Of a stretch of 64,000 nucleotides of DNA, positions 38,314 to 51,100 are shown one piece after another. The translations under genes and the position numbers were made by a program. The DNA lies in the NCBI RefSeq assembly GCF_947623445.1, contig NC_135244.1, forward strand, positions 17,980,860 to 18,044,859, in the 5' to 3' direction. This DNA is from Clavelina lepadiformis. Lineage: Eukaryota; Chordata; Ascidiacea; Aplousobranchia; Clavelinidae. Position 1 is the first letter of the stretch. Each line of letters starts with the position of its first letter. Below the pieces are notes generated by a model that saw only the letters and a list, made by a program, of their open reading frames with translations, was not told the origin of the DNA and ran no database searches.

Positions 38314-39737
38314 ATATGCAAACCATGAAAGAAATCAAGTTTCGATGTTATCCTGACAAGTTCAATTTTTCAGAAACTTTATGATCTTTCTAAGAAACGG
38401 GTCTGCGCCCCTTGCATAACATGTAACTGCCAAAACTAATTTCGTGACCTACATGATAACTAGTGTTGTGAGCGAACGTTGTGATTTGCGGTGATCGTAG
38501 TATGCCGCTGGGAATAACAATACCGCATTCATGCATAATGCTAATTGCGCGTCAGCTTGCTTATGTGATGTTTAAAAACTGTCAGATCTTAATGCGCATG
38601 TTCATGTTGGGAGGACCCTTGCTTAATATGCTTTCTTTTAGACGATTTGTAATAGTTTTTCATTGGAGAAGTTTTCATGGTGTAAATAAGCACCAGTGCT
38701 TCAGAGTTTGACAATATTGCCCTAAACCTATTAAAATCATTGCTTATTTGCGTGTGGCTTAAAAAAAGATTAGAAAATTGTTCTCAGTATTTTACAACGT
38801 TTGATGTAGTTTTTGTCCGTTATTGCTACCGGTTTTCTTTTCGTATAAACTAACAGTTTCCAATTTCTAGGCAATTCGTCCATAAGTTCCACAATGTTTT
38901 AGGATTGTTACCATTGTTGATATTGCTTGTGACTTGCTTTTACATATTGCGTTGTGTACATAGCCTGAAAAGTTCAATTTCCTCTGGTTTCAATACAGCT
39001 TTCGCGTGTTCTGCTTCAAATCTTTTATTACCGCCCATATTCAACAAACCATTCCAGACTTGCATAGTTGTCTGCAAAGCGACCGGTTCTCGTCTCAAAG
39101 GTTGGAAGTGAGAGTTACTTTAGTGCAGGCATGCACAACATACGGCCCGCGAAAACTTTTCATGCGGCCCACGAGATATTCCGTGATTTCGCTCATTCAG
39201 GCATTTTCTCCACGGTTACAGTTACATAATCAACGAATCCGATGCTTTACCGCCGCTAAGCGTTAAAAACAACTAGATACTGTAGTCAGTGTAGTGCGAG
39301 AGGCAACCGTCTCTTGACAGTAACCATATTCTCAACGATATCTCTTATTCAACGGTTAATCGGTCACATTATATAAAGTAGGCTACACGTTAGTTACAAC
39401 AACGTTAGCACGCGGCCCGCGAAAAATATTTTTTCGCTAAAACGGCCCGTGTACTGTTTTGAGTTGTGCATGCCTGCTTTAGTGCGTGAGAGAAGTTTAA
39501 CGACAAAAATTCTCGGACGCATTACACAATAGTGACGTTAATGTTAAACTCGCTTGCCCGAATGCTGCGATATAACTGGTGAAGTCTGACACGTTTTTTG
39601 CACGCTTCAGTGATTCCCATGCTGCGAACGTGCGAGTTGAAAACAGCCTATATGTCGCTTATTGGCTTTAGATTGTGATCGCAGGAAGATCTAGACAAGA
39701 TATAAGTCTATTTCAAAGGGTGTCTGCAAGATACTAA
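38314..39737. other. Intergenic, DELE1 3' UTR to SDR promoter
   Basis: Apart from the hAT MITE at 39126-39476 no feature was recognised. Open frames here are short and have no family signature. Confidence 0.5.
39126..39476. mobile_element. hAT-type MITE with 8-bp target duplication
   Basis: The 351-bp element starts CAGGCATGCACAACATACGG and ends GTTGTGCATGCCTG. The 14-bp inverted repeat is perfect. The flanks carry an exact 8-bp duplication, CTTTAGTG (39118-39125 and 39477-39484). Subterminal CGGCCCGCGAAAA blocks occur at both ends. It is non-coding. The intact duplication suggests a fairly recent insertion. Confidence 0.9.
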
Positions 39738-42017
39738 ATGACTGAATTTGCAGATAATGTCATTTTGGTCACAGGTAAGCACAGAAAGTACAGCGGTATA
39801 ATCATGTTACTGTATAAACATTTAAGTTCAGTAAATGCAAGGACAAAAATTTGAGAATGTACTGAAAATAAACGCCCAAAGGTAAACCGTTCTGGCAGTT
39901 CGATAAAAAAGGTTGTTCCTGACAAAGAGACCACTTTCATAAAAATAATAATTAATTTATGTGACAAAGGCGCTTCCAGTGGCATTGGAGCAGCCACGGC
40001 AAAGGCGTTTGCCAAGCAAGGTGCTTCATTGAGCTTGGTTGGTCGGGATCGATGCAGACTTGCTGAAGTAGCTGAAGAATGCGCAAACAATGGAGCAAAA
40101 GGGGTAAGACAAGTTGATTCAACTGCTTAAGTTTTGTCATTTAAGCATGGATGGAACAAGATGAGGTGATCTAAAGCTGAGCCTACTTTCCAGATCGTGT
40201 TTTGTTAACAGTAGGCTATAGGCCTATTTATTCGTTTTTCTGGCTTAACGGGGATCTCACGATGTTCATGGCTCCACAGTAAATATACTAACTATAGATT
40301 GGAAGGTGCGTGTTATATACAGTTGAGTTATCTGGCAGACTAAATTGGATAAGAAGATCCAAAATTGTTCTTAGCTTTTTTATGCCGGCTGCTAACAGCA
40401 TACAGCATCATTTTGCCCTTTAGCGCCATTATCACATCTGGCCTAAAAGTATTGCACTTAACGGGGCGAAAACGCCTAATGATTGTAGCCTACTGTTTTC
40501 ATTGAAGTAATTTCCCCATAACTATTGAAATGTTGGATCTTGCTATACGCAGTTACAACAACTTGCGTTAAATTTCGCAAGCTGTATGAGTACCTATTTT
40601 GGGAGACGTCTCACCGAGCGTTCTTGTAAAACTAGAATTTCTGCTAAATTAATTTAGCATTATGTCGATGGGTTATCCAACTATAGATGATTCCCACAAT
40701 ACTTATATATTTGCTTTACCACAAAGGCTTGCGGCATATATAATGACACCTCGTGTGTATCTAACATTCTAAATATATTAATTATATGTGTGTACTTTTG
40801 TGCGTGATAGATGCTTGGTAGATCATTTCTTTTTTTCCAAAGGTGTTGCAAGTAATAGCCGATGTCGAAAAGGAAAAAGATTTGGACAGAATTGTGCGGG
40901 AAACCACGGACAAGTTCGACAAGATTCACATTCTCATAAACAGTGCCGGCTATGCCAAATTCTCATTAGTCAAAGACGTAAGTGATAGTGAATGAAGACA
41001 CAATTAGGTATTTCTATATCAATGTGTATCTGATAGCCTAATGCTTTATGGAGACTGTTTTGCTACTGTACTTGACAACACAGCCAAGTTTAAATTTTCT
41101 TTTTATATTCTTCAGCTTTCCGTTAACGAGATTGATAGCATTTTCAAAGTTAACGTTAGAGCTATTCTGTATCTCATAAAGCTCAGCCTTCCATATTTGG
41201 AAAAAACAAAAGGTAAGCGAATTTCGTTTGAGTTGGACTCTGGAGTGTATTTTAGTTAGCTACTTAGCCGAATGAATTTCAAAACTTCGTGAATATCGAC
41301 TTTGCTTAAAACTTACAAAACGGTTTGCGTGGTGTATATTCCTTCTAGGCAACGTGATAAATATTTCCAGTACAGCAAGCAGCATATACGCGCTCACTAG
41401 TGCTGTGGTATACAGTACAACAAAAGCTGCATGCGACCATTTGACAAAAGCTGCAGCTTACGGTAAGTTATCCGAAGATATCTTGTAAGCCTAAGGACTT
41501 GAAGCGACTTTAGCATCCTTTTTAATGGAGATGGTACTCTAATTATTATTTATTTTGCATTTTGTGTCCTTTCTAATGGAGATATTACTCCAATCATTTG
41601 TTTGCAAGTCTTTTCTTTGGCTAACTGGAATTGTTTTTAGAGTTGGCCACAACTGGCGTACGCGTAAATTCCGTGAAGTAAGTATTGCTGTTGGTGTACA
41701 GTATATTCAGTGATGTAAGTGTGAATAGTAAAGTCAATGTGTCCTCCACGCAGCGGATGACTCATTTTATATCTTTTGTCCTTTTTACTTCCAGCCCTGC
41801 CGTCGTTGAAACTAATATGTGCGAATACGCTGGCTTTTCTGAAGAACAAACTCAGAATTATTTCGAGACAAATAAGAAAATGCACCCACTCGGACAAAGA
41901 AACATTAAACTGGAGGAAGTGGTCGACGCCATCCTGTTTCTGGCGTCTGACCGGGCCAGGATGATTACTGGCACATGTATGAGAGTGGACGGTGGTTGCG
42001 GTCTGGCTGGACAGTAG
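39738..42017 (+). CDS. Classical short-chain dehydrogenase/reductase
   Basis: Seven exons: 39738-39774, 39970-40103, 40843-40977, 41116-41212, 41349-41462, 41641-41677 and 41795-42017. The protein is 258 aa, normal for a classical SDR. It starts MTEFADNVILVTG. The Rossmann nucleotide site is TGASSGIG, assembled across the first intron. NSAG replaces the usual NNAG, the catalytic Ser lies in INISSTASS, and the Tyr-Lys pair lies in VVYSTTKAA. The C-terminus has FLASDRARMITGTCMRVDGG, typical of FabG-like reductases. An Arg after beta-2 (VGRDRCRL) favours NADP(H), an inference. Substrate is unknown; similar proteins act on carbonyls or 3-oxoacyl groups. There is no targeting peptide. Its 3' end faces KLHL A, with probable transcript overlap. 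Confidence 0.9.
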
Positions 42018-42131
42018 AATCGCAAACAAATGTTCCCACAATAAATTACATGACACAACTTTTTTCAGTAGTAATACCTGGTCAGAGAAAATTGAATAGT
42101 GTTAGAGATTACATTGTTATCAATCAATGTG

Positions 42132-42137
42132 TTTATT
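42132..42137 (-). terminator. Poly(A) signal for KLHL A
   Basis: TTTATT on + is AATAAA on the minus strand, about 135 bp past the KLHL A stop codon. Assignment is by position. Confidence 0.4.
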
Positions 42138-42168
42138 GGTGCACAGTTTGCTTTGGCTAAGTCTATAA

Positions 42169-42174
42169 AATAAA
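42169..42174 (+). terminator. Poly(A) signal for the SDR gene
   Basis: AATAAA about 150 bp after the SDR stop codon. It lies past the opposing KLHL A signal, so the two transcripts should overlap at their 3' ends. Confidence 0.45.
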
Positions 42175-42271
42175 TGCGACTACGTATCAAACAACTTAAG
42201 TGAACATTTTTAGGTGCACTTTTTGTGACGTGTAAATCCTATCTGTTTTCTAAAAGTACTACTTTAAAGGT

Positions 42272-45200
42272 CTAAAACGGCTTCCACGATATGGTGATGA
42301 TATGATGACAATGGTCTAGTTGTTCATCCTTCGAGACAGGGACCCAACTGTTCTCTCCAGTATTTAACGAATACAAAAAGCGTTTGGAAATCCTTAACAT
42401 AAAACAATTGCTCCATTACTGGTGTCATCACCTCAACACGACCTTTTCAGTGTATCATTATTACCAGTTTTAACAATCGTCTCTGTTGTTATTTACGGCG
42501 TAATTTTAGTTTGTATATTGCAAGTATAGTAGGCCTGTATGGCCTTTTAGGTTGTCATTGAAAACGCAACTCTCTTCACTTACCCGAATGCGTAGACTGT
42601 GCCGCCAACTTTACACATCGAAGTGGATCCAAACCACGGAGTTATCATAGCAAGATTTGTCCACTGCCCAGTCGTGATGTCGAAGAATTCGGCTGTCGCA
42701 ATCTGGGTACAGTGATTCTCCCAACCGCCTACATGTAAAACCGATTAATTTATTATATGGCAGTCAGAGCTTGTATACCTGAAACAAAGCATTAACTTCA
42801 TCGCAATACGCACCAACACAATAAATGCGATTGTCCAACATAACAGCTCCAAATGATGCTCTATTTGAGTTCATATGTCTTGAGGTGGTCCATATTTTAG
42901 TAGAGTGATTGTACACATCGAAACGATTGCAAGCTGTAAACGGGTAACGGGTCACACAATGTTTTCACGTAAGTTAGTGTATAAACAGGCAAGCATGCAC
43001 CGCAGACCCAAAAACTCATTCATTATGCTAGGTTAAACATCATAGGCATGTGAAAATGCGATAAAGCTCAGACCCGTGAGAATCTACATCTATATTTAAA
43101 TTAATGAATTATAAATTGCTTTGAAAAGAATTTTCTGACAACAATATACTTCATAATTATTTGTACAAAAAGTTAAAGTTCGAGTAAATCTGGACGTGAA
43201 GCTCGGGTTCGGTGAATCGCGTGCCGAGCTCGAAGGCTCGAGTTCGAGAAATCGATTATTATGTTTGCAGTGACCGTAATGGAATAAAAATTATCCCGTA
43301 CTACCATCTTTCGAAGCCCGAGAGTAATAGTGCGATGGTCCTCGATCTTCTATTGACTGGAAACCGCCCAGCAAATACACAGACTCTGTGTAAATGTAAA
43401 TTTTGCAATGCAATTTGTAGTTTGCAAATTTATATATACAGTAGTCTAAAAGCAATGTCTGCATTACTTTCGATCACGAATCGCAGCCACAAATGAACAC
43501 AAAGCAGATAGTCTGCCCTATATACAAGATAATCAGTGAAGTGTGTATTACAGTATATATTGTTACAGTATAATTTTCTGTGAAATTTGGTAGCCTTTGC
43601 TTATATAGGTGGAAATTAAATTTTTCACTTTTCACAAACCTTTCACAACAACTGTGGCGGCTTCACTACGAGGTCCATTTGGTAATTTTCCAGCAATCTT
43701 CCATTGTTTCTTGCCAGGTTCGTAGATTTCGAAATCGTCAGCAATACTGCGAAAACCTGAGCTATGGCCGTCAGAGGGAAACGCAAATATAGACGAAAGC
43801 TCTCCACCAAATATCAATATATCACCTATAACAGTTAGTTGACCAGTTTAACCCTAGACAGCCTACCTCTAACTTTAAGACTCCCCCTGGTTTCGGTTAA
43901 AATTTTATTTCATTTAATTATAATTATAATTAAACCATTTTTGTATTTATGCGTATTTGTTGCAGATTGTGATTTCACTGGTTCATATTTCACAAAAAAA
44001 CTGCTATAGCGTGGTTGCATTCATTAAGTTATTTTGTTATTTATTCAAGTTGAGTGCTTGGAGAAACTTGTATCAAAATCCAGGATGAACACGCTCGGTA
44101 TCAATCATAAACGAAAAAAGGTTATTTATAATCGTCATATATTACAGACATAAGCAAGTTAGCTAATTTAAAAAATGCGGGTATGGCTGACGGAATTATG
44201 AGTAATCTTACCAAATACACAATCAGCTGAAGCTTTTGCTCTTGCTTTAACCATAGGTGGCATAGGTAGAAAATCGTTGCCATCGAAAAGAGTAACTTTG
44301 GTCGAAGGGCCGGTGTCGCTTCCACAAAATGCGGTACCATTTCCAAAAGAAACGGGGGTGGAATAACTCAGATCGGGTTGACTCTGCTGTGTCAAAAATA
44401 TTTTATATTAGTTTAAGCTTGTTTTTCAAACCCCCTTTACAATCACATCGTACGAAAAAGCTTTGTCGCTCGTAACATGACTATGAAATTAGATCTTTAC
44501 ACGTCAAACATTACTACAAATTATTTTCATAACAATAACAACATCACCATATCAAAATTATCTTCGTGAAAAATTCTGCAAACCATCCATATAGGATGTG
44601 TTGGAACATAACGCATCCAACAATAACTAAACTTTCTCATCCAATCAGTTTGTAAAAACACCAAATTTTTTACTCTAATTGTTATACACATAAATATTAG
44701 ACGTATCACTAAGGGCAAATATAATCAGTTTTTATGAGTTACCGGTAAGTTCCACCTTATCCACATTTCCTTTGAAGGATTGTACAAAATCAGCCCCAAT
44801 CCTCCATAGCAGAGAATAAAATTGTTTATTGCACCTAAATATGGAAGCAAGAGCACAGCATAGATAAAAAGTGACAAGTTTCTTCTCACATACACACACG
44901 CGTGCACCATAAACACTTTTTAAAACAAAAATTTAGTAATTTAAAGCGGCAATGAGAGAAATTTTTGTCGTTGATCTTCCTTAACTGACGTTAAAGCAAA
45001 GTAACAACCTTTCTCTTGTCCTCTACGTAGACTTTGAAATTTAAAACGGTTAGGATCTGCATGAAAATGAAACGCATCTTCCACCAAATCCCTGCACTCT
45101 GAAGATTCCCTTACCAGTGCCTGTACTTTGGAAAAAAAAATGTTACGCATCTTGTTTGAGTGAATACCACTTTAACATTATCGTAAAAAATGAATTCAAC

Positions 45201-46616
45201 TACAGTGGAATATCCATAACACTAATAACGAAATGCAGGGGCAGGATTCGCTGAAACAATCCTTACCTCGGTCCTTACTTTATCCGAGAGATAATAAAGT
45301 GAAATCAGTTGAAGTCTGACGTGTATGAAGAGGCCAAAAAAATACTTTTTTCTATTTTCGTCATCATGTTTAATCCATATAAGAATTGCTTCAAACACTT
45401 TGCATTCATCTTTAACCTTAAAATCAAATGTAAAAGAATATTAAGTAACGCGCTTAAGAAAAAGAAAGGAGATAGGCTTAAGGAGAAGATGTTTGTTCAC
45501 GTAGATAATCTGAAAACTATTTTTACAAAACTCGTTTTGATACCATAATTTCATCAGATGATATCAAGTATTCTAGTTCAGCTACTTCAAGATTACAGAA
45601 GTCGGACTGAGTGGAGACTTCTTCAAAATTTTCTTTTAAACACTTGTTGGCTTCAACGACTACATTTTCAAGTGAGTACAGAGAACCAAGATCACGAAAA
45701 AACAAGCAGGTTGAAGGTTTCAGAGCTTCCACTAAATATTCTTTGATGATATCTTGCAACTCTTTAAGGTAAAAGTTTTTTGAAATTCACAAATTTCGGA
45801 CTAATCACATGTTTCTTCTAATTAATGGGTAACAAATTCTACCTAGTATTGTCAGTAAGGAAGCAGCTTGCAAAACTTCTCCAACATTATCGTCAGTCAA
45901 TGTTATGATGTCTGTGTAAATATAATCTAGGATAAGAGTCATGGCCGATGGGGTAATCCCCTTGATAACAACAGTTTTTTCTTTTTCTTCTCGCATCTAC
46001 GCAAAAGAATGAGTTTGAGGTTATTTATTAGTGATTGAAAATTAAAACGTTTTTTTTTCGGCAAACCAGCATCGCCACAGCTTGCAACGTTTGACGTGTA
46101 CAACGTTTAAGCTGTATCAATTTTTTCGTTACTGTGCTTCTGACGATGAAAAAAGTGATATACTGTACTACTAATACTGTAGATAATGAAACTGTAACAA
46201 AATATCAGTAGCCTAGTGCCTTTGCTAACTTATTGGCAAGCACGGTAAGAATTCTATAAAGAAACAACCGATATCAAATATATTTTAACGGTCTGTTATC
46301 AACACACGAAATACAACAAATACCAATTAGTTTTTTTAATTCTTGCCTTTGATGAAAACATTACGTCAAAGTATTCACTGCTGGCTGCCAAAATATTTCG
46401 ATGCGTCGGGAATTGCTTGTCAGACACAACGAGCTCTACATCGCAGAACTTTCGGTTCGACCTTTGACTGTTAAGCAAAACTTATGAAGCAATTGACCAT
46501 ACAAGGAACAGTGCTTTAGCAGAAGCACATTTCACACTTTTATAACGTTACCTGTTGAGATTGCTCAGAATGTTCAACGAACGTCCTATCTTTTGAATCT
46601 TTTTTGTAGACGTCAT
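42272..46616 (-). CDS. KLHL A: BTB-BACK-Kelch protein
   Basis: Thirteen exons in phase: 46616-46552, 46467-46347, 45996-45843, 45761-45544, 45416-45267, 45120-45009, 44834-44743, 44386-44212, 43825-43640, 43385-43305, 42933-42814, 42728-42584 and 42392-42272. The protein is 579 aa. It is a likely substrate adaptor for a Cullin-3 ubiquitin ligase. The BTB domain spans about residues 25-115 ([28 protein letters not shown]). BACK follows to about 275 ([20 protein letters not shown]). Six Kelch blades follow, with FILCYGGLG, DILIFGGEL, SVYLLGGFQ and RIYCVG. Exon 1 (MTSTKKIQKIGRSLNILSN) supplies the start; exon 2 alone seems to lack one. Intron 2 uses a GC donor (AAAG/GCAAGA at 46346-46345). It is the closest relative of KLHL B next door. 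Subfamily is not assignable by eye. Confidence 0.9.
46345..46346 (-). other. GC 5' splice site in KLHL A intron 2
   Basis: Exon 2 ends ...TCATCAAAG followed by GCAAGAATT. The GC cut keeps phase 0 to the next exon (ATGCGAGAAG). The same site and sequence occur in KLHL B, while KLHL C has GT at the homologous position. Confidence 0.75.
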
Positions 46617-48108
46617 TAATTCAATTTATAGTAGGTAACAGGCTGGCTAATGTAGTTAGAAACAATTTAAAATTCTGAACAAAGGCACAATAAACCTGTT
46701 CATTTATCAATTATGGATTTATTTTGACCTTAAATCTGTCTTTGTTATGCGATTTTGACCGCAATAACCCAACACAAGCAACTACAAACAAAAAGAACCT
46801 TACTCATCACTTCCCTTGCCAAAATAAACTAGTTTTAAATAAAGCAAGTTTACTGAAGCAGGACCCAGGAAAACATGACAAAAAAATGCGTAATTAACCT
46901 TTGCGTTATTTTCCCGGGAGCTGTTTTGAAGTAACGTGAAGTACTTTAAGGAATACAAATCTGGCCTTCAGTAATTTACTTTTTGATAAAAATGAGAGAA
47001 GAAATAGAGGCCTAACGTGGAAACTGGAGAAATAGATGTAGGTCTATTTATATACTGTCCACTAATTTCCTTATAATTAATATTTTAATTGACATGATAT
47101 AAAAATCGACTATATTTCATCTAGATCACACGACTCGTATAAAGGACGGGCGGTTTGTGTAAGAAGGTGCGGTATAGAGTTATATCCTAAGGCAAAGAAC
47201 TGATAAACTACTAGTTTTTTTAGTTCAAGTTAAAGTTAACTTAAATGTGGTTTAGGTTCAGGTGGTAAGCTAACTAAGTAACTATGTTGCAATTGTCAGG
47301 TTATAGATTAACAAGGAACTGAAAATAGCTTTAAACGCTTAACTTTACCTGTAAAATAGAGACAAAGAATGTTTAAAATAAATATAGTAGAGCCACATTT
47401 CTCATTTCAATGCTGATTTCTCTTTTCCAAAATCGGTATTGTTTGTCAATCCTTATTAAGCTTTTGCATACTTTCAAAATCTTTTCTTGACCTCAGCTAT
47501 AGCAATAGAAGTTGATTTTAAACATGGCTCTGGCTGGATCCGTAAACTGCAAATTTGTTATCACATGTAAATTGTTCCTGATTTGGAAAAATATCAATTT
47601 TGTTGTTTAAGGCGGCTTTTATGATGTATGCTCGAACTCAGTCGGAAGGTGAGAAATGGTGCCATTTAAGTTTGGGTTCTCCAAAATTAAGGTAGACATC
47701 TGTCCTAGGGTGTTCGGGAGCATGCTCCCTCGTTTTCTGCGTGAGGTTGGATGAAGCTACGCTGAGAAATGCGGATACGATTAGATGAGAAATGTTGTAT
47801 TTTTAGCTTATACTTATCACAATAATTAGAACAAAAGCCAATCAAACAGGCTTGCACGCATAAAGCATAATACAGACCGATATTTAAAGTATGTTAAACG
47901 TGTCCCCATGTCAACTCCAAAATTTGATCATTTCTTCCTTGTATCATTATAACCGAGTTATTGTAATTATGCGACCACGATCGGGTAAAAAAATTTACGA
48001 TAATGTTCCTGTGAAAGCTTAACCTTCTTTCCGGAAGTAAAAGTATAGTTTTGCTTTAATTAAAAGCTTTTTGTGAGTATGTCAGTAGTCGATCATCTGC
48101 TCTCTTGT
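46617..48108. other. Intergenic between KLHL A and B
   Basis: It should hold the KLHL A promoter and the KLHL B 3' UTR. No exon, repeat end or RNA gene was recognised. Confidence 0.5.
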
Positions 48109-51100
48109 CTAAAAAGACCTCCTTGAAATGGAAACGATTTGTTGACATCTGGATACGTTTTGATCAACTTGAACGTTACTCCATCCGTTCTGCCCGGTGT
48201 TTACCGAACACAAATGACTGTAAGGCCTTTGATTAAAAATATGTCATGGTTACCGCTAGATCATTGCTGGATTCGTAAATAAAATCGGTTGCTTTTAAAC
48301 ATTATTATTGAATAACAATTAATGTACCGGAGAGCAAATATTTTGCCATCACAGTGGCATATAGACGATGGTCCACTCCACGCTGCAAAATTTGTCCACT
48401 GTCCGGTACTAATGTCGAAAAATTCCGATGAACTGACCTGAGAATTGCTGTTCTGCATGCCACCTAAATATGTATCGTATCTTTTTTGAATCTGTCCATA
48501 AGCCTTACTCGTAAAAATCTGAAATAACTTAAATATACGCACCAACACAGTAAATACGATTGTTCAGCGCTGCCGCTCCAAACGCTGCTCTCGCAGTGCT
48601 CATATTGTTAGACGAAGTCCACAATTTGGTAGAGTGATTGTAGACATCGACAAGGTTACATGCTGCAGGTCAAAGAGTGGCTATCATAGTTAACGGTATT
48701 GATATGATGAAACTTCATTGTTGTTTCAAAACTTTAACAATAAACATACTGCCTATCACTGGTCGATTTACTATGCATTTCGGAAATGCTAAACAAAACT
48801 GCAGAAAACAATAATGGTATTACCGCAACGTTTGTTAGGTGTAGGCTACAGTATATGTTTATCGATTAAAGCATATTTAAAGATATATAACTATATATAA
48901 TTATATATATAACTATATATATAACATATATAGATATATAACTTTATATAGGGTTGGTCACAAGACACTATTTTTATGCCATCCGATTCCATCCAGTGCG
49001 CATACTTGACATTAACACGCCATGTTGCGTATGGATGTAAATATCATGATTTTAAATTCAAAACATCTTTTCGTCAAAGTCATGCACTTACTGCTTTCGA
49101 AAAATAACACTATATATTCCTACAAGTGAAAAAACAAGAATAAATCAAAAGACAGCTTTTCTAGTTTACAATTTTTTTTAAGCTATATTATTATAGCTGA
49201 GTGTGCTAAAACACTGTCCTTAGTAAATGGGACAGACTTCATGCCAGCTGTCCCAATCAATCTCATTCCCGTTGGCAACCCTGTATATTATGATAAGAAA
49301 GAAACCAATTCCTGCGATAAATATGAAATAAAACATATTCACAGCATGTACCTTGTTTAACCTGCATGCTAGCGTGGTAACCGGGCCTTGGATCTGGTAT
49401 TCTGTTATTATAACCTCCCAATAAGTATATCAACTCTGTGTACACAGAAAAGGTTATTACGATTAATTTTTTTATGGCTGACGTATATTTGAGAAAATCG
49501 CACGATACCAAAGTACTTTTCTAGCATTAAAACACATCCAATATGTGATACTTGGTAAAACTAAACATTATTTTAAAGCTGCGACACTCACCATTCGGTC
49601 GGTCGGTCGGTCGACCGGTCCTTACCGGTCAAATAAACTGATATTCAGCAAAATGTGTACAATAACAGCAAATGTTGTGAAACGCGTCATGAGTGCATAT
49701 TTTATCACAATGTTTCCAGTAGCTCAGGTTGTCTATAAAGTACATATTACATACCATTAACAACCACAGCGGCGGCTTCACTGCGAGGCCCAGTTGGAAG
49801 ATTTCCCCCAACTTTCCACTGTTTCTTGCCAAATTCAAAGATTTCAAAATCTTTGGCAATTTTACAAAAATCGGAGTGTTGATGACGACGGGAGGGGGTC
49901 GTATGAAGAGTCGAAAGATCTCCTCCAAAAACCAGCACATCACCTATAAAGTGCTTACTTAATCAAAAACATAATCTGAGATAAACACCATGATGAACAA
50001 AACATGTGTTGATCATAACACGATCTTATGGCTTTCTTTCCCTACTGCTCGTTATTTTTGTTGTAGTTGTGGCTCTTGTTTGATTTATTTATGTCATAAA
50101 TAGACATTGCAGTTGAAGTGTTGTACCTGTCCTATTGACTGGCCATATTAGATGTTCAAGCAAAGGTTTCTTCTACTTGGTAAAGTTGACTTTCGGTCTT
50201 TTTCGTAACAAGCTTTTTTGTTCTTGTATGCAGTGTGGAACATGTTCTCTGGTTACTTGTTCAGTATCGATAAATATCTTTATTAGAGCGTTAACTAAAT
50301 TCTATTTTTGCATACGTAACTGATTAACCCACCAGGGAATCGGTAACCAGCTTTACGCTGGTGAAAGTTGTTTTCTTTTTGCACGGTATCATCGGCTGGT
50401 GCGTTTCGAAAATCTTCGATTGTTTGGATAAAGATGTTGTTTCAGATAAAGGTTTGTTATGGCAATCTCATGAGATCTGCGTGACCGACTGTTGTGGGAT
50501 GGTTATTAGTGTAAAACGGTCCTATACTTTTGTTAAAAATTTTAACAAACATGACTAAAACTGAACTTTTTATAGGAAATCGCCCAAAATCTTCCGTAGT
50601 GTCTGAAACACATATACGCTTATACGTTTGTTTTTTTATTTTGGTAATTGTTTTCAGAGGAGCTTAGATTGATAAAAAGTTTGAGCAAACAAACGAACTC
50701 TTATAAAATTGATACCTTGATTTGTACCAAAGTTTCAAGACGAATTCATTTAGCTCAAAAGTCAGTAGAGTAGAAAATACTTTATCAGGTATAATTTGAA
50801 CAACAAAACACATAAACTAAAACTTAAGGATATGAACATAAATCCCGATTAAACATATTTCTTTTTCCAATAAAATAATGTAAACGAAAAGTATAAACAC
50901 CTTGCACAACAAAATACCAGCTATAGGTAGCTTAAATAGCTGTTATATTTACCACGTATGCAAACAGCGGATGCGTTCATTCGAGCCACATTCATAGGTG
51001 CCACAGACTGAAAGTCCCATCCAGTAAATAGAGCTACTTTGTTGGTGGGTTTGCCGTTTTCCATACCGCCACAGAATAAGGCCCCAGCTCCATACGGAAC

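Noticed and set aside
41637-42058. Open frames on both strands over the SDR 3' exon
   Set aside because: They are shadows of the SDR C-terminal coding exon.
46320-46480. KLHL A appears to lack a start codon in its BTB exon
   Set aside because: The exon begins at a splice acceptor (TTAACAG). The start is in a separate exon at 46616-46552, as in KLHL B and C, so the gene is not broken.
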